In this document: in pieces, positions 12,281 to 22,430 of the stretch | Position numbering within the stretch: the stretch's first letter is position 1 | Layout of the letters: each line of letters starts with the position of its first letter | Assembly (NCBI GenBank): GCA_030533445.1 | Contig: CM060075.1 | Location: forward strand, 34,713,196-34,777,195 | DNA: 64,000 nucleotides | Reading direction: 5' to 3' | From: Cyprinodon diabolis | Lineage: Eukaryota > Chordata > Actinopteri > Cyprinodontiformes > Cyprinodontidae | Translations under genes and position numbers: made by a program | Notes under the pieces: model-generated | What the model was told of the DNA's origin: nothing | Database searches by the model: none | What the model saw: the letters and a program-made list of their open reading frames with translations, nothing else

Positions 12281-13242
12281 TGTCATGATCGTAGACCCTG
12301 TACCTTATCTGATTACTCACTTGATTCACCTCCCGTTCCCTCCCAGATCATTATTATTATTGATATTATTAACCAGCTTCCTCTGCTATATATACGGTTC
12401 AACTCAGCTATTTAGGCCATAGCATTATTCTTAGTTTATTCGTGTTAAGTTTTCGTGTTATTTGTTCATGTTTGTTTTTCTACTTTTGTTTAAATCCCTG
12501 TTTCATGTTCCCATCTCTGGAGGCCAGTGGATTGAGAGGTTTTGGTGTTTGTCTCCTGTCTTTTGATCGTGTCTCGGCTCTTCTCTGCAGAGCACTCAAG
12601 GTTTTGGCTCGCAATGCGGGGGAGGTCAGTTTTAAGTCCTGTAAGCCTGGCTCTTAGGTGGAAACCAGTTTAAAGTTCTGCAGTAATCCCCGGACCATGT
12701 CTTGTCTCTGTCCCTCAACCACTGAGCCTGCCTGTCTGTGTTTTCGTCTGAGCTCGTGGCTCAACACATGAAACTATGAACCTGCCTTCTAGCTCTGTCA
12801 ATTCCTGGAACTTTAGAACTGTCTGTTGCTGTGCAGATCGTAACCCCTGACCGGGCTGCGGACTCCTGGATTCCAGAACTGTTCCTGTCTGATCTGTATC
12901 CCTGAAATGGATGGGATTCCTGCCTGCTCACTGAGGTTGCTGCATCAAGGATAATCTGGGTCTACGCTGCAGCTCACTTAGCAGTCCATCCGGCAGATCC
13001 TGTCCTTCTCTGAGAGGAGGGACTGAACACCAGGTAAGTGACTCACACAGATAATCTTGTGTTTATCTGTGTTTCTCCTGCCAGAGTGTCAATGATTGGG
13101 TGGTGCCCCTCATCCCTACAGCTGCTGCATGTTTGCAGCCTGTTTTTGTTCTGCTTCTGTTCATTTTCTGTCATTAAACATTTTAAACCTTCCCAAGGTC
13201 TGACTCACCTGAATACTGGGTCCATATTTCCCTTTAATGACA
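12281..13242 (+). mobile_element. Solo LTR, 962 bp, TSD ttaac
   Basis: Begins TGTCATGATC, ends AATGACA, and is flanked by ttaac at 12,276-12,280 and 13,243-13,247. A TATA-like 'ctatatatacgg' lies at about 12,385-12,396 and an 'attaaacatttt' polyadenylation-like site near the end, giving plus-strand orientation. The shared start and internal segments link it to the fragment at 5,237. Frames of 71 and 105 codons over it are not genes. Confidence 0.85.
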
Positions 13243-13247
13243 TTAAC

Positions 13248-13919
13248 AATGTAAAACAACATAAATATGCTTTCCGTGGAGACTTTGAAGGAAGAGAAGG
13301 GATAAAAAACTTTGTAGGTAGTAAGTATAGTAAAAAGCACATTGTCTACCCATGATTTTGCAAGGTTTTGGTCATAAGCATATGACAGGTAGACTTATTA
13401 TTAAACCAATCGGTTATCAAAATAATCACCATATTTAGTAGTTTCATATATATATCTTACATACTTATTCAAGTATCTAGAGATTATTTGGCAGAATATC
13501 TGAAAAAAAAAAACTATTTTGCTGATGCTAAATATTAACAAAAATATACTTTAAAAAAATCTAAGGCAAAGATATCTCAAATGGATTTTTCTTGTCTATC
13601 TTCTTGAATCTGTTGAATACACAATGTTAGAGAGATCTATCATAATCTACCCTCAACTTCCTTACAGCCTCTTCTGCCTCTCTTTTAGCTCCTCCTATGC
13701 CTGCTTATTATTTCCACTGTCACCCCATCATCTCTGAAAGAACCTGACAACTTGTATTCTTTTAAATGTAGCTTATTCTTAGCTTTACAATTAAATGCAT
13801 TTTAAAACCATTATCTGTAAGGCTCTTTGAATAGTCATGCTGTATGCAAATCATATGCAATGATTTAATCATTCCTTAAAATACTAAATCTACTTTTTCA
13901 AATTTTGCATCCTAATTTC
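13248..13919. other. Unclassified AT-rich sequence
   Basis: No repeat, RNA or coding feature recognised. Confidence 0.4.
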
Positions 13920-14190
13920 TTGTTCAGAGCTGCACTCTCTGCAGTTTGTAGTACTGTTGCTTGGCAGCAAGAGGGTCCTGGGTTCAAAGAGTCTTTCTTC
14001 TGCAGTTAAACACGACTATTACATTAACTGATGTATCCAAATTGCCCTTATATGTGTCTGACTGGTTCTGCACCTCTGTGTTCCCCCTGCGATGGACTGG
14101 CGACCTGTCCATTCTACACTGTTTCATACATAGTCTGATGGAGATAGGAACCTGACCTGTGTGATTCTGACTACCGGAAGGAAGATGGAT
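13920..14190 (+). mobile_element. Degraded tRNA-headed SINE (copy C)
   Basis: The head shows 'cagcaagagggtcctgggtt' with a B-box-like 'gggttcaaag', the body has 'gcgatggactggcgacctgt' and 'gagataggaacc', and the tail is a worn 'agatggatgaatcaatg'. The middle is shortened relative to copy A. It abuts a family C repeat on its right. Confidence 0.7.
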
Positions 14191-14345
14191 GAATCAATGA
14201 GTCAATGCAGTCAGCTGGTTTTCCTTAGATAGAAAACTATATAACAACCTGACTGTATGATCTGGTTGAAAAGTGCCTTGAGATGACACGTGTTGTGAAT
14301 TGGAGCAATATATATAAGTGCAATAGAACTAAATTGTTGCTAGAA
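14191..14345 (+). repeat. Family C dispersed repeat, 3' part
   Basis: 'agctggttttccttagatag', 'ctgactgtatgatctggttg' and 'gccttgagatgacacgtgtt' match, in this orientation, the copy ending at 50,900 and the reverse complement of the copies at 213 and 62,462. Confidence 0.75.
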
Positions 14346-14450
14346 ACCATCATGTAGATAAGTGGAAACCTCTCAGCTCTAATGATGATGCAAACCTGGC
14401 TCGATCAATCTAAACATAGATCTTCTGAGACCTTATAGCCAAAACAGAAA

Positions 14451-14900
14451 TGTTATGGTTCTTGCATTTTGGGCTTTTTTCTTTTTGAGTTAGTCATTAC
14501 GTTATTCTAATTTGTTGATATTTTGTTTCTTTTAAATTTTTTGTTATATTTAAGCTGGGTTACATTTCTTGAGTTACTCTCTGTTGCCCCCTTGTGCCAG
14601 TCTCCTTTCCCCTAGGTCCCTTCCAGTTACTTCTATCCACACCTGCTCCATATCAGCAGATTAGCCCATTCTTTGTTCTGTCCCCCATGTATACACCTTC
14701 TCTGCAGTTCATCATAGGTTGTTTCATGTTGTTACTTGGCTCCTCATTTGTTTTCCCCTGATGTCTCTTGGTTTCCTGTGTTTCTGTTCATAGATTTAGT
14801 TTCTTTTGCCTTTTTGATTTCATTAAACCTGCAAGAACTCATCTCTGCCTCCTCATCTCTACATTTGGTTCCCCAACCAAATTCCATCCCCATGTTGACA
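14451..14900 (+). mobile_element. Solo LTR, 450 bp
   Basis: Begins TGTTATGG and ends GTTGACA; flanked by agaaa (14,446-14,450) and agcaa (14,901-14,905), a 5-bp duplication with one change. It shares 'cacacctgctccat' and 'atatcagcagatta'-type segments and 'attaaacctgcaagaac' with the LTRs at 6,513 (inverted) and 16,392, so these are one family. Confidence 0.8.
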
Positions 14901-14905
14901 AGCAA

Positions 14906-16386
14906 TTAATTTAGACATTTTCCCAACTGTGACGCACTTAGACAGCCTTGCCAATATATAATGTTCAGCCACTTTTTGTTTAAACACATTTAATACAGTA
15001 AAACGGTGGCAGCCCTCAGAGCTGCTAAAATTAGCTCCAATTTTGACTTTACCAGTCCTAGTGCTTTGAATACAAAATGACTGTATTCCATAGCATAGAG
15101 TGAAGTTTTGCTTGACTAACAGCTCCTAGTTTGAATATTTAATGTAAAATTATTTATATGTCACCATTATGTTCATAAAGAGAGCAGCCTTCTAAATTTA
15201 TGTTCAATTTATCTGATGGATAGCTACCACAAAGCCACTTAAAATTCAGTTGGAACTATCAAACCTGTAGGCAGAGGCTCATAATGCTTTAAATTTCCAA
15301 GTTGCAGCTCCAGACGAGCTCTAAACAAAGCAATCAGCTGGTTAAACCCTATCAGAGCACCTCCAGAAAATTAGACGTAATGCCTCCAACAGTTTTGTCC
15401 TCACGTCTTTTTTTTTTCCACTGATCAAAAAGCCGTCACACCACATTGCTCCCTGTAATGGTTTTTTTATGTCTGGACTCCGAGGTATTTAAATGAACAA
15501 AAGGAAATGCTGGGCCAGTCTGAGGCTGTGGGTAGTCTCTCTATATGTGCAGTGGTACACTCTTACAGATGTATGCATGAGATTTGATAACTAAACCATC
15601 AAAATAAGGAGGGATTTGGACAATTTGAGAGGTTAACAATTGATAATTTTGTGCAGGCTTGTAATATATAGTTTAATTCTATTTACAAAATTAGTCTTAT
15701 TTAGATTAATTATGTTTTTAAGTAGTGAATTTCTAGTAGAGATTGCAAGATGCAAGATTTCTTTCTGGCAGGTAAACAAGTCTTTTTCTACTTGCTCAAA
15801 CACGTATAGATTGATGTCTTTGTGTCTCTGTGTCACACAGTTTTACACAGTTTTTATCATCAAAGTGTTTCTATAAATAGCAGCAATGCTGCACGCCAGC
15901 CACACAAAAATAATTTGTTATATAACCCTGCAGAAATGCATACGGAGACCACATCAGCATCAACAACAGTGCTGCTACCTGTTACAATGCTGCAAGACCT
16001 GCTCCTTCATCTTTCTCATGACAAACAAATGCAGATTACACAGTCCTCTTCATTATTCATTTTTGTCTTTGCTGGAAAGTATAGTGAGAAAGGGAATGCA
16101 AAATGGAAAATCACTGAGCAATCTTCTGTAAGTGTTGCTCTTAATTATGAACCCCACTAAGGAACATCACCCGCATTAGAGATTTTCTCAGGATTGATGG
16201 ATAAATTGCATAAGACCTGCCAAGTCCTATAAAGGAGGCAGAGGAGCCTTGCAAAGCGCATAGCAGCCTAATACATGTTCTCTGAAGATTTGTCATTTTA
16301 AATTAAATCTTTCTTCAGACTCAAATTTTGCAACCTCTAAAGGGTCAATATTATGCAACGATGAAAATACCATACTAACTCAATTA
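14906..16386. other. Unique-looking sequence
   Basis: AT-rich with no identified feature. Frames up to 112 codons near 15,822-16,160 show no family likeness. Confidence 0.4.
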
Positions 16387-16391
16387 CATTC

Positions 16392-16798
16392 TGTCATGGT
16401 TTTGGTTCTGTTTAGGTTTTCTTTTTAAGTTTTCATTGGTTTTACTTCCATTTTGTGTTATTCTAGTTGTTTCTGGTTGTATTTGAGTTCTTGCCCTTTT
16501 TTGTCAGCCTCCCTCGCCTAGCTCCCTCTTAGATTCTTCTGTCCACACCTGCTCCATGTCAGCTGATTTGTCCTTGCATTGTTTCTGTCTCCCATATATA
16601 CACCTCCTGTTCAGTTACTCTTTGCTGGTTCCTCATTGTTTCTTGGTTCCTCATGTGTGTTTTCCCTGACATCTCCTGGATTTCGTTTTTTAATGTATTA
16701 CTTTTGTTCCTATTGCCCTTTAGATAATTAATTCTGCAAGGAACCACCTCAGCTTCCGACACTAAATTTGGGTCCTCTAAAATCCTCACAACCTGACA
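16392..16798 (+). mobile_element. Solo LTR, 407 bp, TSD cattc
   Basis: Begins TGTCATGG and ends CCTGACA; flanked by cattc at 16,387-16,391 and 16,799-16,803. A TATA-like 'catatatacacc' is at about 16,593-16,604. 'ccacacctgctccatgtcag' near the middle matches the 14,451 LTR. Confidence 0.88.
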
Positions 16799-16803
16799 CA
16801 TTC

Positions 16804-19159
16804 TGTCATTTGCTGATATTTTTAATGTGGAAGACTTTACTACACCTTGCCTGCTGCCACATCATCCAGATCTACCCATGCTAGCCTCCTTCTGCTCTCC
16901 AAGCCTCCTCAGCAGCACATGACATTCAAGACTCTCCTTTTTAAGCTCCCTCGTTGTGCTCCTGTTTTCCTTCAAACCAACCTGAAATCCAACTCTACCC
17001 ACTTCACCCCCATCCCAGTCTACTAAACCTCCTTCTCCAATCAGCTTCCTCATTTATCTCCAACCTACCAGCAGAATCAAAGCCCCGCGGGGAAGACATC
17101 TCCATTCTCATAAATCATTCTATCATCATCAGCAATGCTCAGCTCTACGTGTTCTGCCGGGGAGCGCCAAAATATTTATTTTCATTTATGTCAATAAACT
17201 CTTTAATTGCATCCTTGAAACTCAAAAATTCTCTCCAAGTTGGAAGTAGCGTACCAATGTAATCCAGCGTGCTCTTACAGATATTGTGGGTGTGTGTTTT
17301 TGCTGATCCTTCTTTAACATGCACACCTTTAACATGCAGGTGAAATATGAGGTTGAACTAAAATTAACAAAGCTATATTGACTTGACATATGTATCAGAC
17401 TTGAATACAATTCCTGTTAGTTGTGTATAGACAAACGTTTCCAAAAGAGCTGCTCTCTTTCTTCATATTGCAGTGGGTTTTTTTTTTATTAAACGTTGGA
17501 ATTAAATGACTAATGTTTCAGTTTCTCTCTGAACTCCACCATAAATTTGTAAGTGCCTAAGCAACACATTTTCTTTTGTGCATTTTCTGATCATTTTTAA
17601 ATCATGTGTAGAGAAATGACATTTTTGGAAATGTAATATTTGTGACTGTGCTTTGTATTGCAATTTTTTTAATTTGGACCACAGGGAGACTAGCCGTTTG
17701 CCAATGCAACAGCTAATGGGGATCCTTAATAAAATGACAAATTCTCAATCCCAGCTCGTCAAATACTGAGGCTTGGTAAAGGCCCCCTGCATGTCACATA
17801 CTGATGCAAAGGGGGTACTCCTCTCATCATATATTGACACGACGGGTAAATGATAGATTGTGGACTGTATCAGTGTCGCGCACATGACCAACAATATTTT
17901 TTCATTTTATTCCAGCTCACAAACTTAGATTAGTAGCTCTGGGAGTGTATGATAACATGCATACTAGTGTTTCTGTGGGTTTAGAGATTAGAGTTAGGCT
18001 AAAGGATGGGTAACTGCTACTTTTTATTTTGTAGTGCATGGAAGATTTTAGCAAATAGCTGCAACAACCTGTCAAGAAGGGTGTCTGACACTCAGGAGAA
18101 GAGACCAAATGTCAATATTTGATGAGTTTAGAGTAAGACTGTATTGGTCTGAGTGTGCATTCAAGAATGTCAGCTGACAAAGACAGAGAGGAAGCAGGTA
18201 TTTTATCTCTTCTTCTCTATTTAGGTCATTGTCAAAGGTGAAACAATTGATTACGGATCATTAAAGATATGTCTTCAAATCAGTTGGGTGTTTATCAGTC
18301 ACATTGGGTGTTTATGGATGGATGGATGGATTTTATAGAATAATGATTGACAGATGGTAGGGAAGGGCATTTATCAACTTTTCATTCAATGATAGCATTC
18401 ATAAATATTATATTTGTACCAGTCACACTATTTGACAAGTGTATTTCTAATAAAGCTTTTTAAATCATTTTTATCATCACTTCTATCATTAGTCCAATAA
18501 GGACCATAGAATTTTTCAATAGGATTTGGATAAATTACCCATCACCTCATAAATAGAATTTAAAAGAATTAGATCCTTATTTTTAAAGAATGTGACAATT
18601 ATTAAACATCATCAATCTGCATATTATGTTTACTTAATTCTGATCTGGAACCAAGAAAAGTCTATTGTTTTTATACTTTATGTCTCCCTATTGCAGGAAC
18701 ATTTAGAGTGTCAAATGGAGCTGAAAGTAGATTGAAAATTGGACTCCATTTAAAACTTGCCAGGTGGTTAACTTGGTGGATTTAAATTAGAGAATGGGGA
18801 GGAAATCTAATTATTAAAATTAATACAAATGTTATTAGTTTCAACCCGCCGCCATTCCCTTTTTTATCAAAATAAAAAACAGTCTTTTTTATGAGAAAAA
18901 CAAATCTTCCATTTGCTTCAGCTGGAGAGCCTATCTTTGTTGTTTCTTGGTCTCTTAGTACATGATTATCAACTGGGAAAAATTTATAAATATTAAACTC
19001 CAAAAGTTTGTTACTCAGTCGCAATTCTATTTCTCTACTAGCATTTGAAATAGTTTAAATAGATGTAGATTTTCGTCAAGATGATTGGAGGATTGAGCAA
19101 ACACCACTACCCTTCCTAATAAGGCACACTGCCAGTCAACTGCCCTAAATAAAGGGACA
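16804..19159. other. Unclassified sequence
   Basis: No gene. A short GGAT-type run (gatggatggatgga) lies at about 18,317-18,330 and may be the tail of an unrecognised element. The minus strand at 18,782-19,024 is open for 80 codons in very AT-rich DNA, with no family match that I can support. Confidence 0.35.
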
Positions 19160-19483
19160 CTGTATTTATTTCTAGCTTACAAGAAAAATTATTTTCAGTC
19201 ACAAATAGGGCAGACATCCATGTTGAGGACAGAAAAATAAAAAGTAGAAATACTTCATTACTTAAGTACACTTTTTAGGTATCACATCTAGTGAAAACTA
19301 GTGTAATTGGATGAGTCATATATTGCAAAGAGTTATTGGGTAAGTTTTCTTCAAACGAAATCATCAGAAGCAAGCAGGTGTTCTTCAAACTGCAAACGTG
19401 AATTGTCTATGCCATGCTACAATGTCGGATTCAGGAAAAGATGTTGAAATGTCTGAAAGGTTAGACACAGGCGAGAGCGTATC

Positions 19484-20398
19484 TGATTGGCTTATGGGAC
19501 TAAACCCACATGCAGAACACCTCTGGAGACGGAGTAAAAGTTTAACAATATAATTTAATTAAGGAAAACACACAGAGAAAAATGGACTGGTTCTGGTACA
19601 GGTCCGGGACTGGGATCACTGATATCTGGAGAAATGGAGAGTTTGATTAGCCAGGCAGTTAGATGGTTTGACGAGTGAGTAATTTCTGAATGTACCTTGA
19701 AGTGGTTCTGACAGATCCTTGAGATGGGGAACCGGTTGGGTCCAGAGAATGTGGAAGTAGCAGAGAACTCAGCAGCAGCAGCGTCTAGCTTCTGGCTAGA
19801 GAGTCTCAGACTTGGGTTTAGTTTTCCTAGCTCTTCCTTGAGAGCTGTTGGGGGTCCAGAGACTGTAGATTCAGCAGGGAGCTCAGCGGCAGCAGCGTCT
19901 AGCTTCTGACTCATGAGTGTCAGACTTTGACTTTGTTTCCTAGCTCTTCCTTGAGAGCTGTTGGAGGAATCCAGACTGATGTCTTCTGGTTTGGCTTCCT
20001 TGGGCAGGCAGGCAGGTTTCCAGACTAAGCTCATCAAGAGCTTCAGACTTCGATCAGGTTTCCTATGAGGCAGAGAAGACAGAGGCAGGTTAGAATCTAG
20101 TTTCTCTCTAGAGTCTACTAGGATTCTATTAACAGAGGCTCAGGTTTCGCTAACCAAACTTGATCAACACTGCGGCGTTGAAGGAAGGTCTGGCTGCGGC
20201 TTATATAGGAAGGTCTCCTGATGGGTGATGGGCTTCAGGTGTGCTGGAGGGCTCCAGCCCAGGAGACCCACAGCGCTCTCTGCTGGAGACAGATGGTAGC
20301 TCTCCAGATCCCAACAGTAACCCCAGTTCCTGACAGAAAACATATAACAGAAGAGGATCCTCTGCGCCCTCTGGTGGGCAAGCCTCAGGATCCCAACA
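19484..20398 (-). repeat. 3' LTR of the non-autonomous element
   Basis: In element orientation it starts TGTTGGGATC and ends CCAATCA, followed directly by the duplication. A TATA-like box (tatataag) maps to 20,200-20,207. Compared with the 5' LTR it carries an extra 8 bases near 19,660, and the AATAAA seen in the 5' LTR is changed. An apparent frame of 160 codons on the minus strand is LTR sequence, not a gene. Confidence 0.9.
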
Positions 20399-20413
20399 GA
20401 GCCCCCCCCTCAA
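20399..20413 (-). other. Polypurine tract
   Basis: Immediately upstream of the 3' LTR in element orientation is TTGAGGGGGGGGCTC, a purine run in the position used to prime plus-strand DNA synthesis in LTR retrotransposons. Confidence 0.75.
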
Positions 20414-20670
20414 GGGCGGATTCCAGACGCCCTCAGAACAGTCCATGAAAAAAAAGTAAAAAAAAAACAACCCACCCAGGGTGGGCGGAGGGGGCACTAG
20501 GGCAAGGAGGGCCAGAAACAACAAAAATAGAGTCCAAAAAACAACCCACCCAGGGTGGGCGGAGGGGGAAACAGGTAAGGAGGGCAAAAAACAGAAACAG
20601 AGTCCCGGACAAAAAACAATCAGCTTAAGGTGGATGAAAGCAACAAAAGTCTCTGATAGTTAATAATGTA

Positions 20671-20940
20671 GAGTCTCAGGTGGCCGGCCGTGGGACAGGC
20701 AGCGAGGCAGAGTCTCAGGTGGCCGGCCATGGGACCGGCAGCGAGGCAGTGTCTCAGGTGGCCGACCGTGGGGTCGGCGGCGAGGCAGAGGTTCAGGTGA
20801 CCGACCGTGGGGTCGGCGGCGAGGCAGAGGTTCAGGTGGCCGGCTGAGGGACCGAAGGCGACGCTGACGCTCTGGAGGTCAGCCGCGGGGCCGGAGGCGA
20901 AGCTGACGCTCTGGAGGCCGGCCGCGGGGCAGGAGGCAAA
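20671..20940. repeat. 39-40-bp tandem repeat array
   Basis: About five units carrying 'ctcaggtggccggccg' and 'gcgaggcag', followed by two more diverged units with 'gacgctctggagg'. It overlaps the end of the repeat-rich ORF and runs past its stop, and is very GC-rich compared with the surroundings. Confidence 0.8.
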
Positions 20941-22372
20941 GCAGCTTCTTAGGAGGATGACGCCCCACTTTCACTAGGTAGCCCCAAGGGTTACCCCGTT
21001 CCCTCTTCAGCGGCTCTGGAACAGGATCTGAGGTGGCCGCCGACTGCGGCTCTGGAACAGGCTCTGAGGTGGCTGCCGACTGCGGCTCTGGAACAGGCTC
21101 TGAGGTGGCCGCTGACTGCGGCTCTGGAATAGGCTCTGAGGTGGCCGCCGACTGCGGCTCTGGAACAGGCTCAGAGGTGACCGCCGACTGCGGCTCAGGA
21201 ACAGCCTCGGAGGTGGCCGCTGACTGCGGCTCAGGAACAGGCTCTGAGGTGGCCGCCGACTGCGACTCCTGGACTTGAACTGAGGAGACCGCCGACTGCG
21301 GCTCCTGGACAGGAACTGAGGAGCCCGCCGATTGCGGCTCCGGATCAGGAACAGAGGAGCCCGCCGATTGCGGCTCCGGATCAGGAACAGAGGAGCCCGC
21401 CGATTGCGGCTCCGGATCAGGAACAGAGGAGTCCGCCGATTGCGGCTCCGAGTCAGGAACAGAGGAGCCCGCCGATTGCGGCTCCGGGTCAGGCACAGAG
21501 GAGCCCGCCGATTGCGGCTCCGGGTCAGGAACAGAGGAGACCACCGACTGTGGCTCCACTTTGGGAACAGAGGAGACCACCGACCGTGGCTCCACCTCAG
21601 GAACAGAGGAGACCACCGACTGTGGCTCCACCTCAGGAACAGAGGAGACCACCGACTGTGGTTCCACATCAGGAACAGAGGTGACCACTGACTGTGGCTC
21701 CACCTCGGGAACAGAGGAGACCACCGACTGTGGTTCCACATCATGAACAGAGGAGACCACCGACTGTGGCTCCAACTCAAGCAAGGGAGAAACCGCCCGT
21801 GGCGGCAAAGGTTCGGTCTCTGAAGAGGCTGGTGATGCTCGCAGAGGACTGGCGGTCAGGGGCACCTGCAGAAAAGTCCAGGGAGGCATAAAATCACATA
21901 CCTCTTTAATATTCTGCTCAGGGGTCTCTAGACGGCACAGAGCTAACTCAGGGGTCTCTAGACGGCACAGAGCTAATTCAGGGGTTTCTAGACGGCTCAG
22001 AACCGGCTCGGGAGTCTCTAGACTGCTCGGAGCTGGTTCAGGGGTCTCTAAACGGCACGGAGTTGACTCAAGGGTTTCAAAATGGCACGGAGCTGACTCA
22101 GGGGTTTCAAAATTGCATGGAGTTGACTCAGGAGTTTCTAAGTGGCACAGAACTGACTCAAGACGGCTCACGGCTGGCTCAGGGGTCTTTAGACGGCTCA
22201 GAACCAGCTCAGGGGTCTCCAGACGGCTCAGAGCTGGCTTACGGCGCCGCCGTATCTTAAGTTTGGGTTCGTTAGGAGCAGGGCTAATAGGTCCAGAGAC
22301 TGACTGAGAGAAAAGGTTAACTGGTGTGCAATAGGGTTCAGGTGCTGGTTTAGCTGAAATGCTAACAGTCAT
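20879..22372 (-). CDS. Repeat-rich ORF of the LTR element, 497 aa, unknown function
   Basis: This ORF occupies the position where pol would be expected. Residues 1-45 end in a basic cluster (KIRRRRKP). About residues 46-156 are ten-residue repeats of the type RLETPEL. About 157-197 are a spacer. About 198-455 are twelve-residue repeats of the type PEPQSAGSSVPD, encoded by 36-bp DNA units. The last 40 residues are basic. The composition (Pro, Glu, Ser, Val) predicts a disordered protein. I see no catalytic motif, zinc knuckle, signal peptide or membrane segment. The start is the first ATG, 58 bases after the gag stop, in a different context from any known pol. Because neither strand has stops within the repeats, openness alone does not prove translation. 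It could be a structural or spacer ORF or simply an expanded minisatellite. Confidence 0.55.
   Translation of the reverse strand: MTVSISAKPAPEPYCTPVNLFSQSVSGPISPAPNEPKLKIRRRRKPALSRLETPELVLSRLKTPEPAVSRLESVLCHLETPESTPCNFETPESAPCHFETLESTPCRLETPEPAPSSLETPEPVLSRLETPELALCRLETPELALCRLETPEQNIKEVCDFMPPWTFLQVPLTASPLRASPASSETEPLPPRAVSPLLELEPQSVVSSVHDVEPQSVVSSVPEVEPQSVVTSVPDVEPQSVVSSVPEVEPQSVVSSVPEVEPRSVVSSVPKVEPQSVVSSVPDPEPQSAGSSVPDPEPQSAGSSVPDSEPQSADSSVPDPEPQSAGSSVPDPEPQSAGSSVPDPEPQSAGSSVPVQEPQSAVSSVQVQESQSAATSEPVPEPQSAATSEAVPEPQSAVTSEPVPEPQSAATSEPIPEPQSAATSEPVPEPQSAATSEPVPEPQSAATSDPVPEPLKRERGNPWGYLVKVGRHPPKKLLCLLPRGRPPERQLRLRPRG
21010..21780. repeat. 36-bp tandem repeat array, about 21 units
   Basis: Unit example: 'gaggtggccgccgactgcgg' followed by 'ctctggaacaggctct'. 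Units fall into subtypes: tgcggctctggaacaggctc on the left, attgcggctccggatcagg in the middle, actgtggctccacctcagg on the right. Neighbouring units are most alike, a pattern of local expansion. The unit length is a multiple of three, so the ORF stays open. Confidence 0.92.
21905..22235. repeat. 30-bp tandem repeat array, about 11 units
   Basis: Units of the form 'ggggtctctagacggcacag' plus 'agctaactca', diverging to the right. The length is again a multiple of three, and it encodes the ten-residue RLETPE repeats of the overlapping minus-strand ORF. Confidence 0.9.
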
Positions 22373-22430
22373 AGGAGTTCAATTAGTTGGTTTGATTTTA
22401 AGCCTCTTCACGGATGGTGCTAGCTGGCGG

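Noticed and set aside
18782..19024. 80-codon minus-strand frame considered as an L1 ORF2 piece
   Set aside because: No ordered reverse transcriptase or endonuclease motif could be found, unlike the clear case at 48.9-49.3 kb.
19555..20037. 160-codon minus-strand frame
   Set aside because: Lies wholly inside the 3' LTR and is repeated, with changes, in the 5' LTR (136 codons); no protein family likeness.
21007..21780. 257-codon minus-strand frame in a second register, rich in RSRNRRAP repeats, and plus-strand frames over the same array
   Set aside because: Shadows of the 36-bp tandem array; only the 497-codon frame extends beyond the array with non-repeat ends.
20671..22235. CRISPR-like array
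   Set aside because: The units are head-to-tail without unique spacers, and the context is a eukaryotic transposon.
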